Below the pieces are notes generated by a model. The model had not been told where the DNA came from. It worked only from the letters and a program-made list of their open reading frames with translations, and did not search any database. Both the position numbers and the translations under genes were made by a program. 64,000 bases of DNA, from contig JAKVBQ010000013.1 of assembly GCA_022447205.1 (NCBI GenBank), positions 17,810-81,809 of the forward strand. The letters are read 5' to 3'. This DNA comes from Phycisphaerales bacterium (GTDB taxonomy: Bacteria; Planctomycetota; Phycisphaerae; Phycisphaerales; SM1A02). Within the stretch, counting starts at the first letter, position 1, and every line of letters starts with the position of its first letter. Below are positions 41,822 to 50,925 of this stretch, piece after piece.

Positions 41822-43633
41822 TCAATCCTTCGGACTGAGGACGATCGATCGAAGGTTCATGAGTCCGCCCCCATCCACCGAGGACGCCCTTGCCGTGATC
41901 GTGACAAGGCCTTCCTCCGGACCGGTAACGGTTCCGATCATCCGTTCGGTGAAGCTGGACCAGCCACCGGTCGGCTCGTCGATCACGACAGTCAGGATCG
42001 TGTCACCGATCCTGAGTTCGAGGGTGCCGCCTTCCTCGCCGTCCGCACACGCATGGTCGATGAGGATCTCGTAGTTCCTCCCGGGTTGCAGATGTGCCTG
42101 CCATGATGCCGTCGCTGATGCATTGTTCCAGTAGCCGAGATTCTCCGGCATCGAACCATCGCTCGACTCGTAGCGCTCCAGCTTGAGTGAAGGCCCTTCG
42201 ATCTCCGCTGAACCCGCTGCGAGTCGGACCATTCCGTTCTCGTCGGGGCGAATGGAACGATCGAAGATGGGTTCGCCTTCCAGTTCGAGTCGGAGCACCG
42301 TCGCATGGGGATAGGGGTGCAGGCCATCGAGGTCGATTCGATTGCCGTCGATCGGAAGCACCCGATCGGATTTCCTGTCACCGAGCATCCGGGCGGAACC
42401 GATCGGCGTCACCAGGCCGTCCACGACGAGGACGTCGTCCTCCGGCCAGTCGAACACGTGGAGGTAGAGGGCGTCCCCCTTCAGCGTGCTGCGTCCCCAG
42501 TCAAACATGCCTCCCTCGGGTCCGGCGGTGGTTCCGTGGATCGCTTCGCCGTTCACATCCAGCCACCTGCCGATCGCGAGGAGTCGATCGACCATGATCA
42601 CCGGGATCCTTCCGTCCGCGGTGGGACCGATGTCGAGGAGCAGGTTGCCACCCTTCGACACCAGGTCGATGAGCATCCGGACGCACTCGGTCCTGCTCGA
42701 GTAGATGTCGTAGCCTTCCGCCCTGTTGAAGGCGAATGAATGGCCGATCCCCCTGCATTCCTCGAAGGGCCTCGCCTTTCTCATCCCCATGCCCGATGAG
42801 TTGCCGAGGCTGCCGTACTCCGTGGTCGAGAAGTCGCCGGTCTGCCCGCGAAGCCCCTTGCCCCACCGGTCGTTGACGACGATCTCCTCGTTCGGACTGT
42901 TCTCGTAGATCCATTCGAGGATCTCCCGGCTCTTCCAGAGCTCGTCCGGATGATCCCATTCCCCGTCTGGCCAGAAGACATCGGGTTCGTAGTTCTCGAT
43001 GATCTCCTTGATCTGGGGGATCATGACTTCGTCCACGTACCTCGGCTTGTCCTCGTCGTAGAGCGGGTTGTGCCATTCCATGAAGGAGTAGTAGAGGCCG
43101 GGCCTGACCCCATGATTCCGACATGCCTCGAACAGGTCGGCGATCAGGTCTCGCTTCGGGCCGACCTCCATGGCGTTCCAGGGGTAGCCCCTGACCTCGC
43201 TCGCCTTCTCGTTCGGCCACAGGCAGAAACCGTCATGGTGCTTGCTGGTGAGCACCATGTACTTCGCGCCGGAGCGCTTGAAGATCTCCGCCCACTCGTC
43301 CGGATTCCAGAGTTCCGCCCTGAATGCCGGCGCGAACTCCCTGTATTCGAAATCCTCTCCGTAGTTGGCGTGGTGGAAGTCCCTGACCTTGCCTCCGTGT
43401 GAATTCGTGTCGTACCACCACTGGTACCACTCGCTGTAGGTGCTCGTGTCACAGAACGAGGGCACGGAGTAGACGCCCCAGTGAATGAAGATGCCGAACT
43501 TGGCTTCCGAGAACCACGCCGGCGTTTCGTGACGGTCGAGTGAAGCCCACTCCGGCTCGTAGTCCTTCATCGTGGAATCATCCTGGTACGGAACGCAGAG
43601 GGACAGTGCGAGAGCAAGGCTGCAGAGTGGCAT
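41822..43633 (-). CDS. Alpha-L-fucosidase (glycoside hydrolase family 29), secreted
   Basis: A 603-residue GH29 enzyme that releases L-fucose from glycans. After a signal peptide (PLCSLALALSLCV) the TIM barrel begins with WFSEAKFGIFIHWGVYSVPS and continues with AKYMVLTSKHHDGFCLW, GLYYSFMEWHNP and PDVFWPDGEW, whose Asp is the expected nucleophile; NLLLDIGPTADG ends the barrel. The last about 120 residues form a beta-sandwich that may bind carbohydrate. ATG 43633 has GGAG eight nt upstream. Fucose-rich algal polysaccharides are a plausible natural substrate for a marine planctomycete; the habitat is inferred. Confidence 0.93.
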   Translation of the reverse strand: MPLCSLALALSLCVPYQDDSTMKDYEPEWASLDRHETPAWFSEAKFGIFIHWGVYSVPSFCDTSTYSEWYQWWYDTNSHGGKVRDFHHANYGEDFEYREFAPAFRAELWNPDEWAEIFKRSGAKYMVLTSKHHDGFCLWPNEKASEVRGYPWNAMEVGPKRDLIADLFEACRNHGVRPGLYYSFMEWHNPLYDEDKPRYVDEVMIPQIKEIIENYEPDVFWPDGEWDHPDELWKSREILEWIYENSPNEEIVVNDRWGKGLRGQTGDFSTTEYGSLGNSSGMGMRKARPFEECRGIGHSFAFNRAEGYDIYSSRTECVRMLIDLVSKGGNLLLDIGPTADGRIPVIMVDRLLAIGRWLDVNGEAIHGTTAGPEGGMFDWGRSTLKGDALYLHVFDWPEDDVLVVDGLVTPIGSARMLGDRKSDRVLPIDGNRIDLDGLHPYPHATVLRLELEGEPIFDRSIRPDENGMVRLAAGSAEIEGPSLKLERYESSDGSMPENLGYWNNASATASWQAHLQPGRNYEILIDHACADGEEGGTLELRIGDTILTVVIDEPTGGWSSFTERMIGTVTGPEEGLVTITARASSVDGGGLMNLRSIVLSPKD

Positions 43634-43684
43634 GACCGGATCTCCTTCATGTGGCCTGATCGTACCAATCGACTGCCGACGAGG

Positions 43685-43713
43685 CAGCGGCCCGGACGAG
43701 GTCCGGGCCGCTG
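43685..43713 (-). terminator. Strong hairpin between the PDZ gene and the GH29 gene
   Basis: A perfect 13-bp GC-rich stem (43685-43697 with 43701-43713) with a 3-nt loop, downstream of the PDZ gene stop. No T-run, so it may also act as an mRNA-stabilising element. Confidence 0.6.
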
Positions 43714-43794
43714 TCGTCACGGTGGGTTCTCCGTGGGGTTCATTTCCCACCGCGCCGTGGTCATGGTGAACGGGTCCACCCGTTGGTCCCGCTC

Positions 43795-44547
43795 TCAGAG
43801 AATGGAGCTCGCCGCTTCATGTCGCGTGGCACTGCTCGATCCGTTCGTCCGGGCCTTCATGCCGGGAGTTGCGTTCTTCTTCATCTCGAAGTCTGCATCC
43901 AGGCGGACCTCCGCCTTTCGCTTGAGTCCCTTGCACAACCAGGTGAGTCGAACGGGCCTGCCATCGGTGGCCGATGCGATCTCATCCTTGAGAGCGGTCG
44001 GGCTCGCCTTCCTGCCGTTGACCTCGAGGAGCACGTCATTCGTGTCGATGCCCGCGACGAAGGCCGGGCTTCCGGCGACGACGTCGTCGACGACACAGGT
44101 GCCGAGGGGGTCGATCGCGACATGATGAGCGAGCTCGCTGCTCACCGGCCTGACGGTGAGTCCCAGCACGGGCCTGGTCAACGAGGTCGTTCCTTCCTCG
44201 TTCGCACCGCTTTCAAGCGTCATTGCGTCATTGATGGGAAGCCGGACCCGATCGATCAGCATGCCGTTGAGGTCCCTGATCTCCGCCATGCCGTCTGCAT
44301 CGACCGTGACCGAGTTCCCGGGGAGCAGTCCGCCGTTCAGGGTCGCCACCGGAGCGGCACCCGTCGCGCCGGAGATCTCCAGTACATGGATCCGGTCCCC
44401 TGCGACATTCGAGGTGTTCCAGCGGCATGCGAGTCGTCGGTTCACCGTGTAGTCACCTGCTCCATCGACCGAGGTCGTGGTCGAGACGCATGTGATCCTG
44501 CAGTTTCCGTTTTCGATTCCGTAGAGGTTGTCGTTGATGGTCGTCAT
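43795..44547 (-). CDS. PDZ-domain protein of unknown function
   Basis: A 250-residue protein without a signal peptide. Residues about 1-125 look like two small beta domains (NGNCRITCVSTTTSV, VDADGMAEIRDLNG). A PDZ domain follows at about 128-215, with GLTVRPVSSELAHH, VVDDVVAGSPAFVAGIDTND and LLEVNGRKAS as the carboxylate-binding loop and central helix. The end is a basic/Ser-rich tail. AAGGAG lies 8 nt before the ATG 44547. The absence of both an export signal and a protease domain is unusual for PDZ proteins. I do not recognise the N-terminal half. Confidence 0.7.
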   Translation of the reverse strand: MTTINDNLYGIENGNCRITCVSTTTSVDGAGDYTVNRRLACRWNTSNVAGDRIHVLEISGATGAAPVATLNGGLLPGNSVTVDADGMAEIRDLNGMLIDRVRLPINDAMTLESGANEEGTTSLTRPVLGLTVRPVSSELAHHVAIDPLGTCVVDDVVAGSPAFVAGIDTNDVLLEVNGRKASPTALKDEIASATDGRPVRLTWLCKGLKRKAEVRLDADFEMKKNATPGMKARTNGSSSATRHEAASSIL

Positions 44548-44695
44548 GATTGGATCTCCTTGTCTCGGCCCGGCTGCCGTCGCGTGTTCGGCGGTGTCGA
44601 GCCATTGGGATCTACGTCCGGCGGATACCGGGGTTTTCGATTCCGTTCGAATGGCGCAAAGTGTCAGGCGATTGGCGTGGAATGGTGGGGAGACC

Positions 44696-44716
44696 CCGGT
44701 TTAAACCGGTTAGCAT
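44696..44716 (+). promoter_or_regulatory. Palindrome and -10 element of the S10 peptidase gene
   Basis: CCGGTTTAAACCGG (44696-44709) is a perfect 14-bp palindrome directly before TAGCAT (44711-44716), which is 7 nt from the ATG. A repressor bound here would block RNA polymerase. Confidence 0.4.
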
Positions 44717-44723
44717 TGCCTTC

Positions 44724-46283
44724 ATGAACACCAGACAACGAAGAATTGCTCTCCGCTCCGCATGCATGCTCATGGTCACGTGCTCCGCCGTCTTCGGTCG
44801 GCCGCAGGAGGAACATGACGTTGAAGCTGTCGGAATGGATGGTGCCAGCTCCGAAGTCGTTCTCCATCCCGAACCCGTCACCAGCGATCATCAGGTCGAG
44901 ATCAACGGGGAGACCGTGCACTACCGTGCGATCGCAGGAACCCAGCCGCTCTTCGAGGAGAGCGATGGTTCGGTCAAGGCGGAGGTCTTCCATGTCGCCT
45001 ACCTGAAGCTGGAGCGTGAGGGTGAGGAGTGGGTGCATCCGGATCCTTCGACGCGTCCGATCCTCTTCCTCTTCAACGGAGGTCCCGGATCGTCGAGCGT
45101 CTGGCTCCATCTGGGTGCGTTCGGGCCCCGACGCGTCCTCATGGGTGACGTCGGTTCACTCCTGCCTGCACCCTGGCAGGTCGTTCCGAACGACGCCTGC
45201 CTGCTCGATGTCGCCGACCTGGTCTTCATCGATCCCGTCACCACCGGATACTCACGTGCCGCGGAAGGCGAGGACGATCACCAGTTCCACGGTCTCGAGC
45301 AGGACACCAGCTCGGTCGCCGAGTTCATCAGGTTGTTCGTGTCGAGGAACGGGCGATGGCAGAGCCCGAAGTACATCGGCGGCGAGTCCTACGGGACCAC
45401 GAGGGCGGCGGCCCTTTCAAGCAGCCTCCAGGATCGACACGGGATCTTTCTTGATGGCGTGATTCTCGTGTCCAGTGTCCTGGATTTCGGGACGATCCGA
45501 TTCGCGAGGAACAACGACCTTCCACACGCGCTCTACCTTCCGACCTACGCGGCGACCGCCTGGTACCACGAAGTGCTCGATCGAACCGACTTTCCAACCC
45601 TGCGTTCCGCCATCGATGCCGCGGAGTCATGGGCCTTGTCCGACTACCTGCATGCGCTCGCGCAGGGCAGTTCGATCGACCCGGCAAGGAAGTCTGAAGT
45701 GGTCGAGGGCCTTGCCCGGCTCACCGGTCTTTCGGAGGAGGTGATCGAACAGGCGAACCTTCGTGTCGGTCCCGGACTCTTCCGCAAGGAGTTGCTGCGT
45801 TCCGACCGGGAAACCGTCGGCCGTCTCGATTCCAGGTTCACCGGCTTCGATGCGGACGCCTCCGGAAGCAGGCCGGAGTACGACCCCAGTTACAGCGCGA
45901 TCCAGGGTCCCTACACCGCGGCGATGAATCACTACGTCCGCTCGGACCTCGGGTACGAGAGCGATCTTCCCTACGAGATCCTCACCGGGCGCGTCCATCC
46001 CTGGGACTACTCCGATTTCGAGGGGCGATACGTCGATGTCGCAGGAAGACTTCGTTCGGCGATGGTTCGGAATCCGGAACTCCGGGTCTTCGTCGCCAGT
46101 GGGTACTTCGATCTCGCAACACCTCATTTCGCCGCGGACTACGTGCTTGATCATCTTGAACTGGAGCCCGCGTTCCTCGAGCACATCTCGGTCAAGTACT
46201 ATCCGGCAGGCCACATGATGTACGTCAATGACGACCTGCGTGTCGGACTTTCCCGTGATGTCCGGTCATGGTTCGAAAAGTGA
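44724..46283 (+). CDS. S10-family serine carboxypeptidase, secreted
   Basis: A 519-residue alpha/beta-hydrolase peptidase that removes C-terminal residues at acidic pH. A signal peptide (about 1-26) precedes the oxyanion motif LFLFNGGPGSSS, the nucleophile motif GGESYGTTRAA (Ser), the Asp in SGYFDLATPH and the His in YYPAGHMMY, so the triad is complete. Bacterial S10 members of this length are common in Planctomycetota and Acidobacteriota. ATG 44724 follows TAGCAT by 7 nt and has no ribosome site, suggesting a leaderless mRNA. A zinc-ribbon membrane protein gene begins 16 nt after its stop, then an M28 peptidase gene. Confidence 0.9.
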   Translation: MNTRQRRIALRSACMLMVTCSAVFGRPQEEHDVEAVGMDGASSEVVLHPEPVTSDHQVEINGETVHYRAIAGTQPLFEESDGSVKAEVFHVAYLKLEREGEEWVHPDPSTRPILFLFNGGPGSSSVWLHLGAFGPRRVLMGDVGSLLPAPWQVVPNDACLLDVADLVFIDPVTTGYSRAAEGEDDHQFHGLEQDTSSVAEFIRLFVSRNGRWQSPKYIGGESYGTTRAAALSSSLQDRHGIFLDGVILVSSVLDFGTIRFARNNDLPHALYLPTYAATAWYHEVLDRTDFPTLRSAIDAAESWALSDYLHALAQGSSIDPARKSEVVEGLARLTGLSEEVIEQANLRVGPGLFRKELLRSDRETVGRLDSRFTGFDADASGSRPEYDPSYSAIQGPYTAAMNHYVRSDLGYESDLPYEILTGRVHPWDYSDFEGRYVDVAGRLRSAMVRNPELRVFVASGYFDLATPHFAADYVLDHLELEPAFLEHISVKYYPAGHMMYVNDDLRVGLSRDVRSWFEK

Positions 46284-46299
46284 AGCGAGCGAAGGCTCG

Positions 46300-47091
46300 A
46301 TGAGCGATTCCGAACCGATCGGATACTGTTTTTCCTGTCGTCATCCACTCGTCGCAACCGAGCTGGACAGCTGTCCGGAGTGCGGGTCCTGGTACGACCC
46401 CGAGGATCCTCGAACAAGCTACCGACGGAAGCCCGGTCGACTCGCCCTCATGATGATGCAGCCTTCAAGGCTGCCCTCCTGGCTCTTCGGCTTCGCGCTC
46501 GGCGCGCTCTGCATCGTGGCGACCAGCGTACCGGGTGGATACTCCGGCCTCGTCATCATCATGCTCATGGCGCTCACCGTCTCCGTGGTCGCATTCGTTC
46601 TTGACTGCCTTGTCTCGATGACCACCTCCTCCTGGGTGGGTCGCTCCTGGTTCTTCGAGATCAGACCTGATCCCGTCCGTCGGGTGTTCCGATGGGGCCA
46701 GCTCAGGTGGTTCGTGGCTCCCACGCTCGTGTTCCTGGCCCTGTGCGTCTCCGTGAGCGGGCTCTCGGCACGACTGTCCTTCTGGTATTCGCGTGCCGCA
46801 CTCCATGAGCTCATCCAGGATGAGTCGGGCTCGGTTACAGGCACACGCACCATGCAGGTTTCCGGTTTCAGGGGGCTCTATCCGGTCAGGAGTGTGACGA
46901 TCCACAATCCGACCGGGCGGAATGTGGAGTGGGCGACGATCTGGATACGAGATGCAGGCTTCATCAACATGGTCGGCTTTGCGTTCGTTCCCGATTCGAA
47001 CGATGATTGGTGCGAACTGGGCAGTGCACGCAGTGGAGGTACCGGATGGCGATACAGCGGCGATTGGTTTCTTGTGGAGTCGGACTTCTAG
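46300..47091 (+). CDS. Membrane protein with N-terminal zinc ribbon
   Basis: A 263-residue protein. An N-terminal rubredoxin-like zinc ribbon (CFSCRHPL and CPECGSW, four Cys at about 10-33) is followed by two adjacent membrane helices (about 60-110) and a third (about 140-160), then a soluble beta domain of about 95 residues. The arrangement zinc ribbon plus helices is frequent in Phycisphaerae proteins of unknown function. It lies between two secreted peptidase genes and overlaps the next one by 46 bp. GAAGG lies just before the ATG 46300. Confidence 0.7.
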   Translation: MSDSEPIGYCFSCRHPLVATELDSCPECGSWYDPEDPRTSYRRKPGRLALMMMQPSRLPSWLFGFALGALCIVATSVPGGYSGLVIIMLMALTVSVVAFVLDCLVSMTTSSWVGRSWFFEIRPDPVRRVFRWGQLRWFVAPTLVFLALCVSVSGLSARLSFWYSRAALHELIQDESGSVTGTRTMQVSGFRGLYPVRSVTIHNPTGRNVEWATIWIRDAGFINMVGFAFVPDSNDDWCELGSARSGGTGWRYSGDWFLVESDF

Positions 47092-49160
47092 CCGTCACCT
47101 TCATGGTCGGTTTCGGCGCGGAGTCCTCGCAGGTCGATGAACTCGGTGATCAGGCCGTCTCCGTCGCCGATCCATCGAGACTGTCTGACTGGCATGACCT
47201 GCTGGGTTCCGAACCCCACGTTGCGGGAACGCCCGGGGATCAGCGTGAGATCGAGCGCCTTGCCGCGGCATTCGAGGCGATGGGGCTCGAAACCGAGGTG
47301 AGGGAGTTCAAGGCGTACCTGCCCCAACCGGTCAAGGCCGAGGTCGAGATCCTCGGGGGCCGGAGCCTCGCGGTCGATGAGAAGGACTCGCGTCCCCGTG
47401 GCGTGATTCGACTCCCGCTCACCGAACGAAATCTCCTTGAGGACCCGTCCTCCCGACATCCCGGCCTCTCCTACGGTTGGAACGCGTTCAGCGGTTCCGG
47501 GGAAGTCACGGCCGAAGTGGTCTACGCGAACTACGGAACGAGGGAGGACTTCGATCGTCTCGATGAACTGGGCATCGATCTGAATGGGAAGATCGTGCTC
47601 GCACGCTATGGGCGCAACTACCGTGGCTACAAGGTGAAGTTCGCACAGGAAGCCGGTGCTGTCGGTCTCCTGATGTATCTCGATCCCGCGGACTATGGTT
47701 ACACGCGTGGCGAGACCTGGCCGAAGGGGGGGTGGGCGAATCCGACCTGCATCCAGCGCGGTTCGGTGCTGGTCCTGCCCTACAAGGGCGATCCGCTCAC
47801 CCCGTTCGTGGAAGCGACCGAGGACGCGGACCGACTCGATCCGGCTCATGTCGGTTTCCCCTGGATTCCCGTCCAGCCGATCGGCTACGCGGCGGCATCC
47901 ATGATCCTCGCCAGGATGCAGGGTGCCGAGGTCGAGGATGAGGCCTGGCAGGGCGGGCTTCCGATGCCGTATCGGATCGAGGGCGGTCCGGAACTCAAGC
48001 TCCGCCTGATGGTCGAGCAGGACCGTGAACTCCGCACCAGTGCGAACGTGCTGGCACGGATCGAAGGAGCCCGTCATCCCGAGCAGATCGTGGTCGTCGG
48101 TTGCCACCATGATGCCTGGGGGTTCGGAGCCGCGGACCCCCTTGCCGGCACGATCGTGCTCATGGAAGCGGCGCGAGCATTCGCCGATGCGGCGGATCGT
48201 GGATTCCGACCGGATCGGACGATCATCTTCGCGGCATGGGGGGCCGAGGAGTTCGGCATCATCGGTTCCACCGAGTGGGTCGAAGGCAATGCCTCGACCC
48301 TGCGCGAGCAGTGCGTTGCGTACGTCAATCTCGACATGGCGGCAATGGGTCCGAACTTCGGTTCCTCCGCCACGCCCGTGCTTCGAAAAGCCGTCGAGGA
48401 AGCGGTCGCTTCCGTTCCGCAGGCGGGCTCTGACGAGGACCTCACTCTTGCCGATACCTGGGCGGGTGGTCCGGATGGTCCTTCGTTCGGTGATCTCGGA
48501 GGCGGCTCCGATCACGTCGGTTTCGTCTGTCACGTCGGAGTCCCGGCGATTCGACTCTCGGCAGGGGGGGCACCCGGTGTCGCGTACCACTCCAACTACG
48601 ACACCCTGGCCTGGTATCGCTCAACCGTCGGCGATGACTATGAACCCGCCTTGATGGTGACTCGGGCTTGCATACGAGTCCTTGCGAAGCTTGCCAACGA
48701 ATCACTGCCTCCCTACGAGTGGGTGACGGTGGTCGAAGAGGTGAGGCGACATGCCCTGAGACACCTGGACGCAGCAAGGGCGTCGGGGATGCAGGCCGAT
48801 CTTGCCGGCTTGGACCAGGCATGCATGCGACTGGAGTCTTCGGCACGCAGTCTCGAGGCGAGCATGCATGCACACGATGGCGAACTCGAGCCGGCGGTTC
48901 GCAGGGAACTTGGTGAAGCCATCATGGCCGCGGAGAGAGTCTGGCTTGATGAAGGCGGGCTTCCGGGCCGGCCCTGGTATCGCAACACCTACATCAGCGA
49001 CGATCCCCAATCCGGGTATTCGGCATCGCCCCTTCCCGAGCTCCACGCCGCCCAGCGGGCGGGTGACAGCGATGCATTCAATGCCGCCGTCGCGGCTTGT
49101 GCGATCCGGGTTGATGCGCTGTCAGACCGCCTGGGCGCGATAAACAAGAGCTTGAATTGA
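47046..49160 (+). CDS. M28-family zinc metallopeptidase (glutamate carboxypeptidase II-like)
   Basis: A 704-residue exported aminopeptidase/carboxypeptidase resembling NAALADase/PSMA. Order: signal peptide (about 1-25), protease-associated domain (about 110-270; LNGKIVLARYGRNYRG), and the M28 catalytic domain with zinc ligands GCHHDAWGFGAADPLAG (His, Asp), WGAEEFG (Glu pair), YVNLDMA (Asp) and AYHSNYDT (His). The last about 120 residues match the transferrin-receptor-like dimerisation domain. ATG 47046 is chosen for the GGAGG six nt upstream and the signal peptide. It overlaps the preceding gene by 46 bp. Confidence 0.9.
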   Translation: MAIQRRLVSCGVGLLAVTFMVGFGAESSQVDELGDQAVSVADPSRLSDWHDLLGSEPHVAGTPGDQREIERLAAAFEAMGLETEVREFKAYLPQPVKAEVEILGGRSLAVDEKDSRPRGVIRLPLTERNLLEDPSSRHPGLSYGWNAFSGSGEVTAEVVYANYGTREDFDRLDELGIDLNGKIVLARYGRNYRGYKVKFAQEAGAVGLLMYLDPADYGYTRGETWPKGGWANPTCIQRGSVLVLPYKGDPLTPFVEATEDADRLDPAHVGFPWIPVQPIGYAAASMILARMQGAEVEDEAWQGGLPMPYRIEGGPELKLRLMVEQDRELRTSANVLARIEGARHPEQIVVVGCHHDAWGFGAADPLAGTIVLMEAARAFADAADRGFRPDRTIIFAAWGAEEFGIIGSTEWVEGNASTLREQCVAYVNLDMAAMGPNFGSSATPVLRKAVEEAVASVPQAGSDEDLTLADTWAGGPDGPSFGDLGGGSDHVGFVCHVGVPAIRLSAGGAPGVAYHSNYDTLAWYRSTVGDDYEPALMVTRACIRVLAKLANESLPPYEWVTVVEEVRRHALRHLDAARASGMQADLAGLDQACMRLESSARSLEASMHAHDGELEPAVRRELGEAIMAAERVWLDEGGLPGRPWYRNTYISDDPQSGYSASPLPELHAAQRAGDSDAFNAAVAACAIRVDALSDRLGAINKSLN

Positions 49161-49230
49161 ATGCCCGCGGGTCTGGCGGTGGCTGGCCAGAACCCCCGAA
49201 AGGCCTGATTTTCGGTTCCAAGGCCCTCCA

Positions 49231-49253
49231 CTCCCCCCTTACCGGGGTTTTTT
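49231..49253 (+). terminator. Terminator after the M28 peptidase gene
   Basis: A CCCC/GGGG stem with short loop followed by six T, about 70 nt past the stop at 49160. The rest of the 276-nt gap to 49437 shows no gene; TATTCT near 49276 could be a -10 for the next gene. Confidence 0.6.
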
Positions 49254-49436
49254 CCTTCCTCCCGGACTTCTGTGGGCTATTCTCATGGGACAAGCCATGC
49301 GCCCGAACATCCCCCAATCGAGCCCTTTCGGCTCCCGAGGGCTGGTGTACGGTTCATGTGCCTGTGTCTTGTCGTTGAGATTCTTACCCCCACACCAGTC
49401 TGCACCAAAGAACTGATTCGCAATCGGATACACACC

Positions 49437-50825
49437 ATGAACCTCAAGAACCTCCTTTGTGGCGCACTCCTCTCTGCATCATTCGCAGCCTCCGGTGCCG
49501 CCCAGACCATCGACACCGTCCGCGTCGTGAACGGTCTCAGCCGGCCGATCTACCTGACCGCCGCGCCTGGTGACTCCGAACGCCTCTTCATCGTCGAGAA
49601 GCGCGGCAACATCCGGGTGTTCAGCATTCCGGACAACCAGCTTCGATCCACGAGCTTCCTCAACATCGACTCGATCACCGGCGGCGGAACCAGTACCAAC
49701 AGCGAGCAGGGGCTCCTGAGCATGGCGTTCCACCCCGAGTACGAGACGAACGGTTACTTCTACGTCTACTACACCAACAACAGCGGCAACGTCGTGGTCT
49801 CCCGATACAGCGTGTCCGGCGATCCCGAGGTGGCGAACTCCAGCACTGCGACGAGCGTCATCACGATCAACCAGCCGTATTCCAACCACAACGGTGGCCA
49901 GATCCTCTTCGGCCCCGACGGCTACCTCTGGATCTTCACCGGTGACGGTGGTGGCGCGAACGATACCCAGCAGTACGCTCAGGACATCACCAACCAGAAG
50001 AACGGCAAGATCCTGCGCATCGACGTCGACCGTGACGGCAGCGGCTACTCGATCCCGTCCGACAACCCGTTCGTCGGGACGACCGGTGATGACGAGATCC
50101 TCCACTACGGACTTCGCAACCCCTGGCGCTGCAGCTTCGACTTCGAGACCGGCGATCTCTACATCGGCGACGTCGGCCAGAACGCCCGCGAGGAAGTCAA
50201 CGTGGTCCACCACACCGAGCGTGGCCTCAACTTCGGCTGGCGCTGCATGGAAGGCAATCGTTGCACGAACCTCTCCGGCTGCACCTGCAACAGTTCCTCG
50301 CTCACCGACCCGGTCTTCGAATACAACCAGGGTGGTTCGACCGGCTACTGCATCACCGGCGGTTACGTCTACCGTGGTTCCGCGATCCCGGACCTTCAGG
50401 GCACGTACTTCTTCGCTGACTATTCAACCACCAACATCTGGAGCTTCCGTTACAACGGTTCCGGTGGTTACACCAACTACCAGAACCGGAATGAGCTCGA
50501 GACCGCTGGCAGCTACGGCGTCGACAACATCGGCAGCTTTGGTGAAGGGCCCTGCAATGAGCTCTACATCCTCGACCAGTCCGGTGGCGAGGTCTTCAAG
50601 ATCATCGACGTGGCCGATCCCAACGCGGGATGCAACGTCGAACCCCCCGAGGTCTGCAACGGTGACGTGAATGGCGACGACTTCGTCGACGGCACCGACC
50701 TCAGCATCGTCCTGGGCTTCTGGGGTGATTGCAGCGGGTGCCCGGCCGACGTCAACGAGGACGGTCTGGTCGACGGCGTCGACCTGAGCGTCGTGCTCGG
50801 CTACTGGGGCAACAAGTGCGATTGA
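49437..50825 (+). CDS. PQQ-type glucose/sorbosone dehydrogenase-like protein with dockerin-like tail
   Basis: A 462-residue exported beta-propeller of the GSDH (soluble glucose/L-sorbosone dehydrogenase) family, with signal peptide 1-22. Family text: LSRPIYLTAAPGDSERLFIVEKRG, EQGLLSMAFHPEYETNGYFYVYYT, FGPDGYLWIFTGDGGGANDTQ, HYGLRNPWRCSFD, IGDVGQNAREEVN and GLNFGWRCMEG. The His of the conserved Arg/His catalytic set may be in SNHNGGQI. Residues about 405-462 are the EF-hand pair (DVNGDDFVDGTDLSIVLGFW, DVNEDGLVDGVDLSVVLGYW). It would oxidise sugars or act as a sugar lectin; the quinone cofactor was not testable. A strong terminator follows. Confidence 0.88.
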   Translation: MNLKNLLCGALLSASFAASGAAQTIDTVRVVNGLSRPIYLTAAPGDSERLFIVEKRGNIRVFSIPDNQLRSTSFLNIDSITGGGTSTNSEQGLLSMAFHPEYETNGYFYVYYTNNSGNVVVSRYSVSGDPEVANSSTATSVITINQPYSNHNGGQILFGPDGYLWIFTGDGGGANDTQQYAQDITNQKNGKILRIDVDRDGSGYSIPSDNPFVGTTGDDEILHYGLRNPWRCSFDFETGDLYIGDVGQNAREEVNVVHHTERGLNFGWRCMEGNRCTNLSGCTCNSSSLTDPVFEYNQGGSTGYCITGGYVYRGSAIPDLQGTYFFADYSTTNIWSFRYNGSGGYTNYQNRNELETAGSYGVDNIGSFGEGPCNELYILDQSGGEVFKIIDVADPNAGCNVEPPEVCNGDVNGDDFVDGTDLSIVLGFWGDCSGCPADVNEDGLVDGVDLSVVLGYWGNKCD

Positions 50826-50857
50826 GCATGACGCCACTCGCATCATGAGAATCTCCT

Positions 50858-50892
50858 GACGGCCCGGCGCAAGCCGGGCCGTCATGTTTTTC
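50858..50892 (+). terminator. Rho-independent terminator after the sugar dehydrogenase gene
   Basis: A perfect 11-bp stem (50858-50868 with 50873-50883), GCAA tetraloop, and TTTTT at 50887-50891. Confidence 0.9.
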
Positions 50893-50900
50893 CGCCGGCG

Positions 50901-50923
50901 GGTATCCTGCGGCGCGGGATACC
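50901..50923 (+). promoter_or_regulatory. Inverted repeat just before kup
   Basis: GGTATCC (50901-50907) and GGATACC (50917-50923) are perfect inverted copies 9 nt apart, and the second ends 2 nt before the kup ATG. It could be an operator or hide the start codon in a hairpin; no ribosome site is evident. Confidence 0.4.
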
Positions 50924-50925
50924 GC

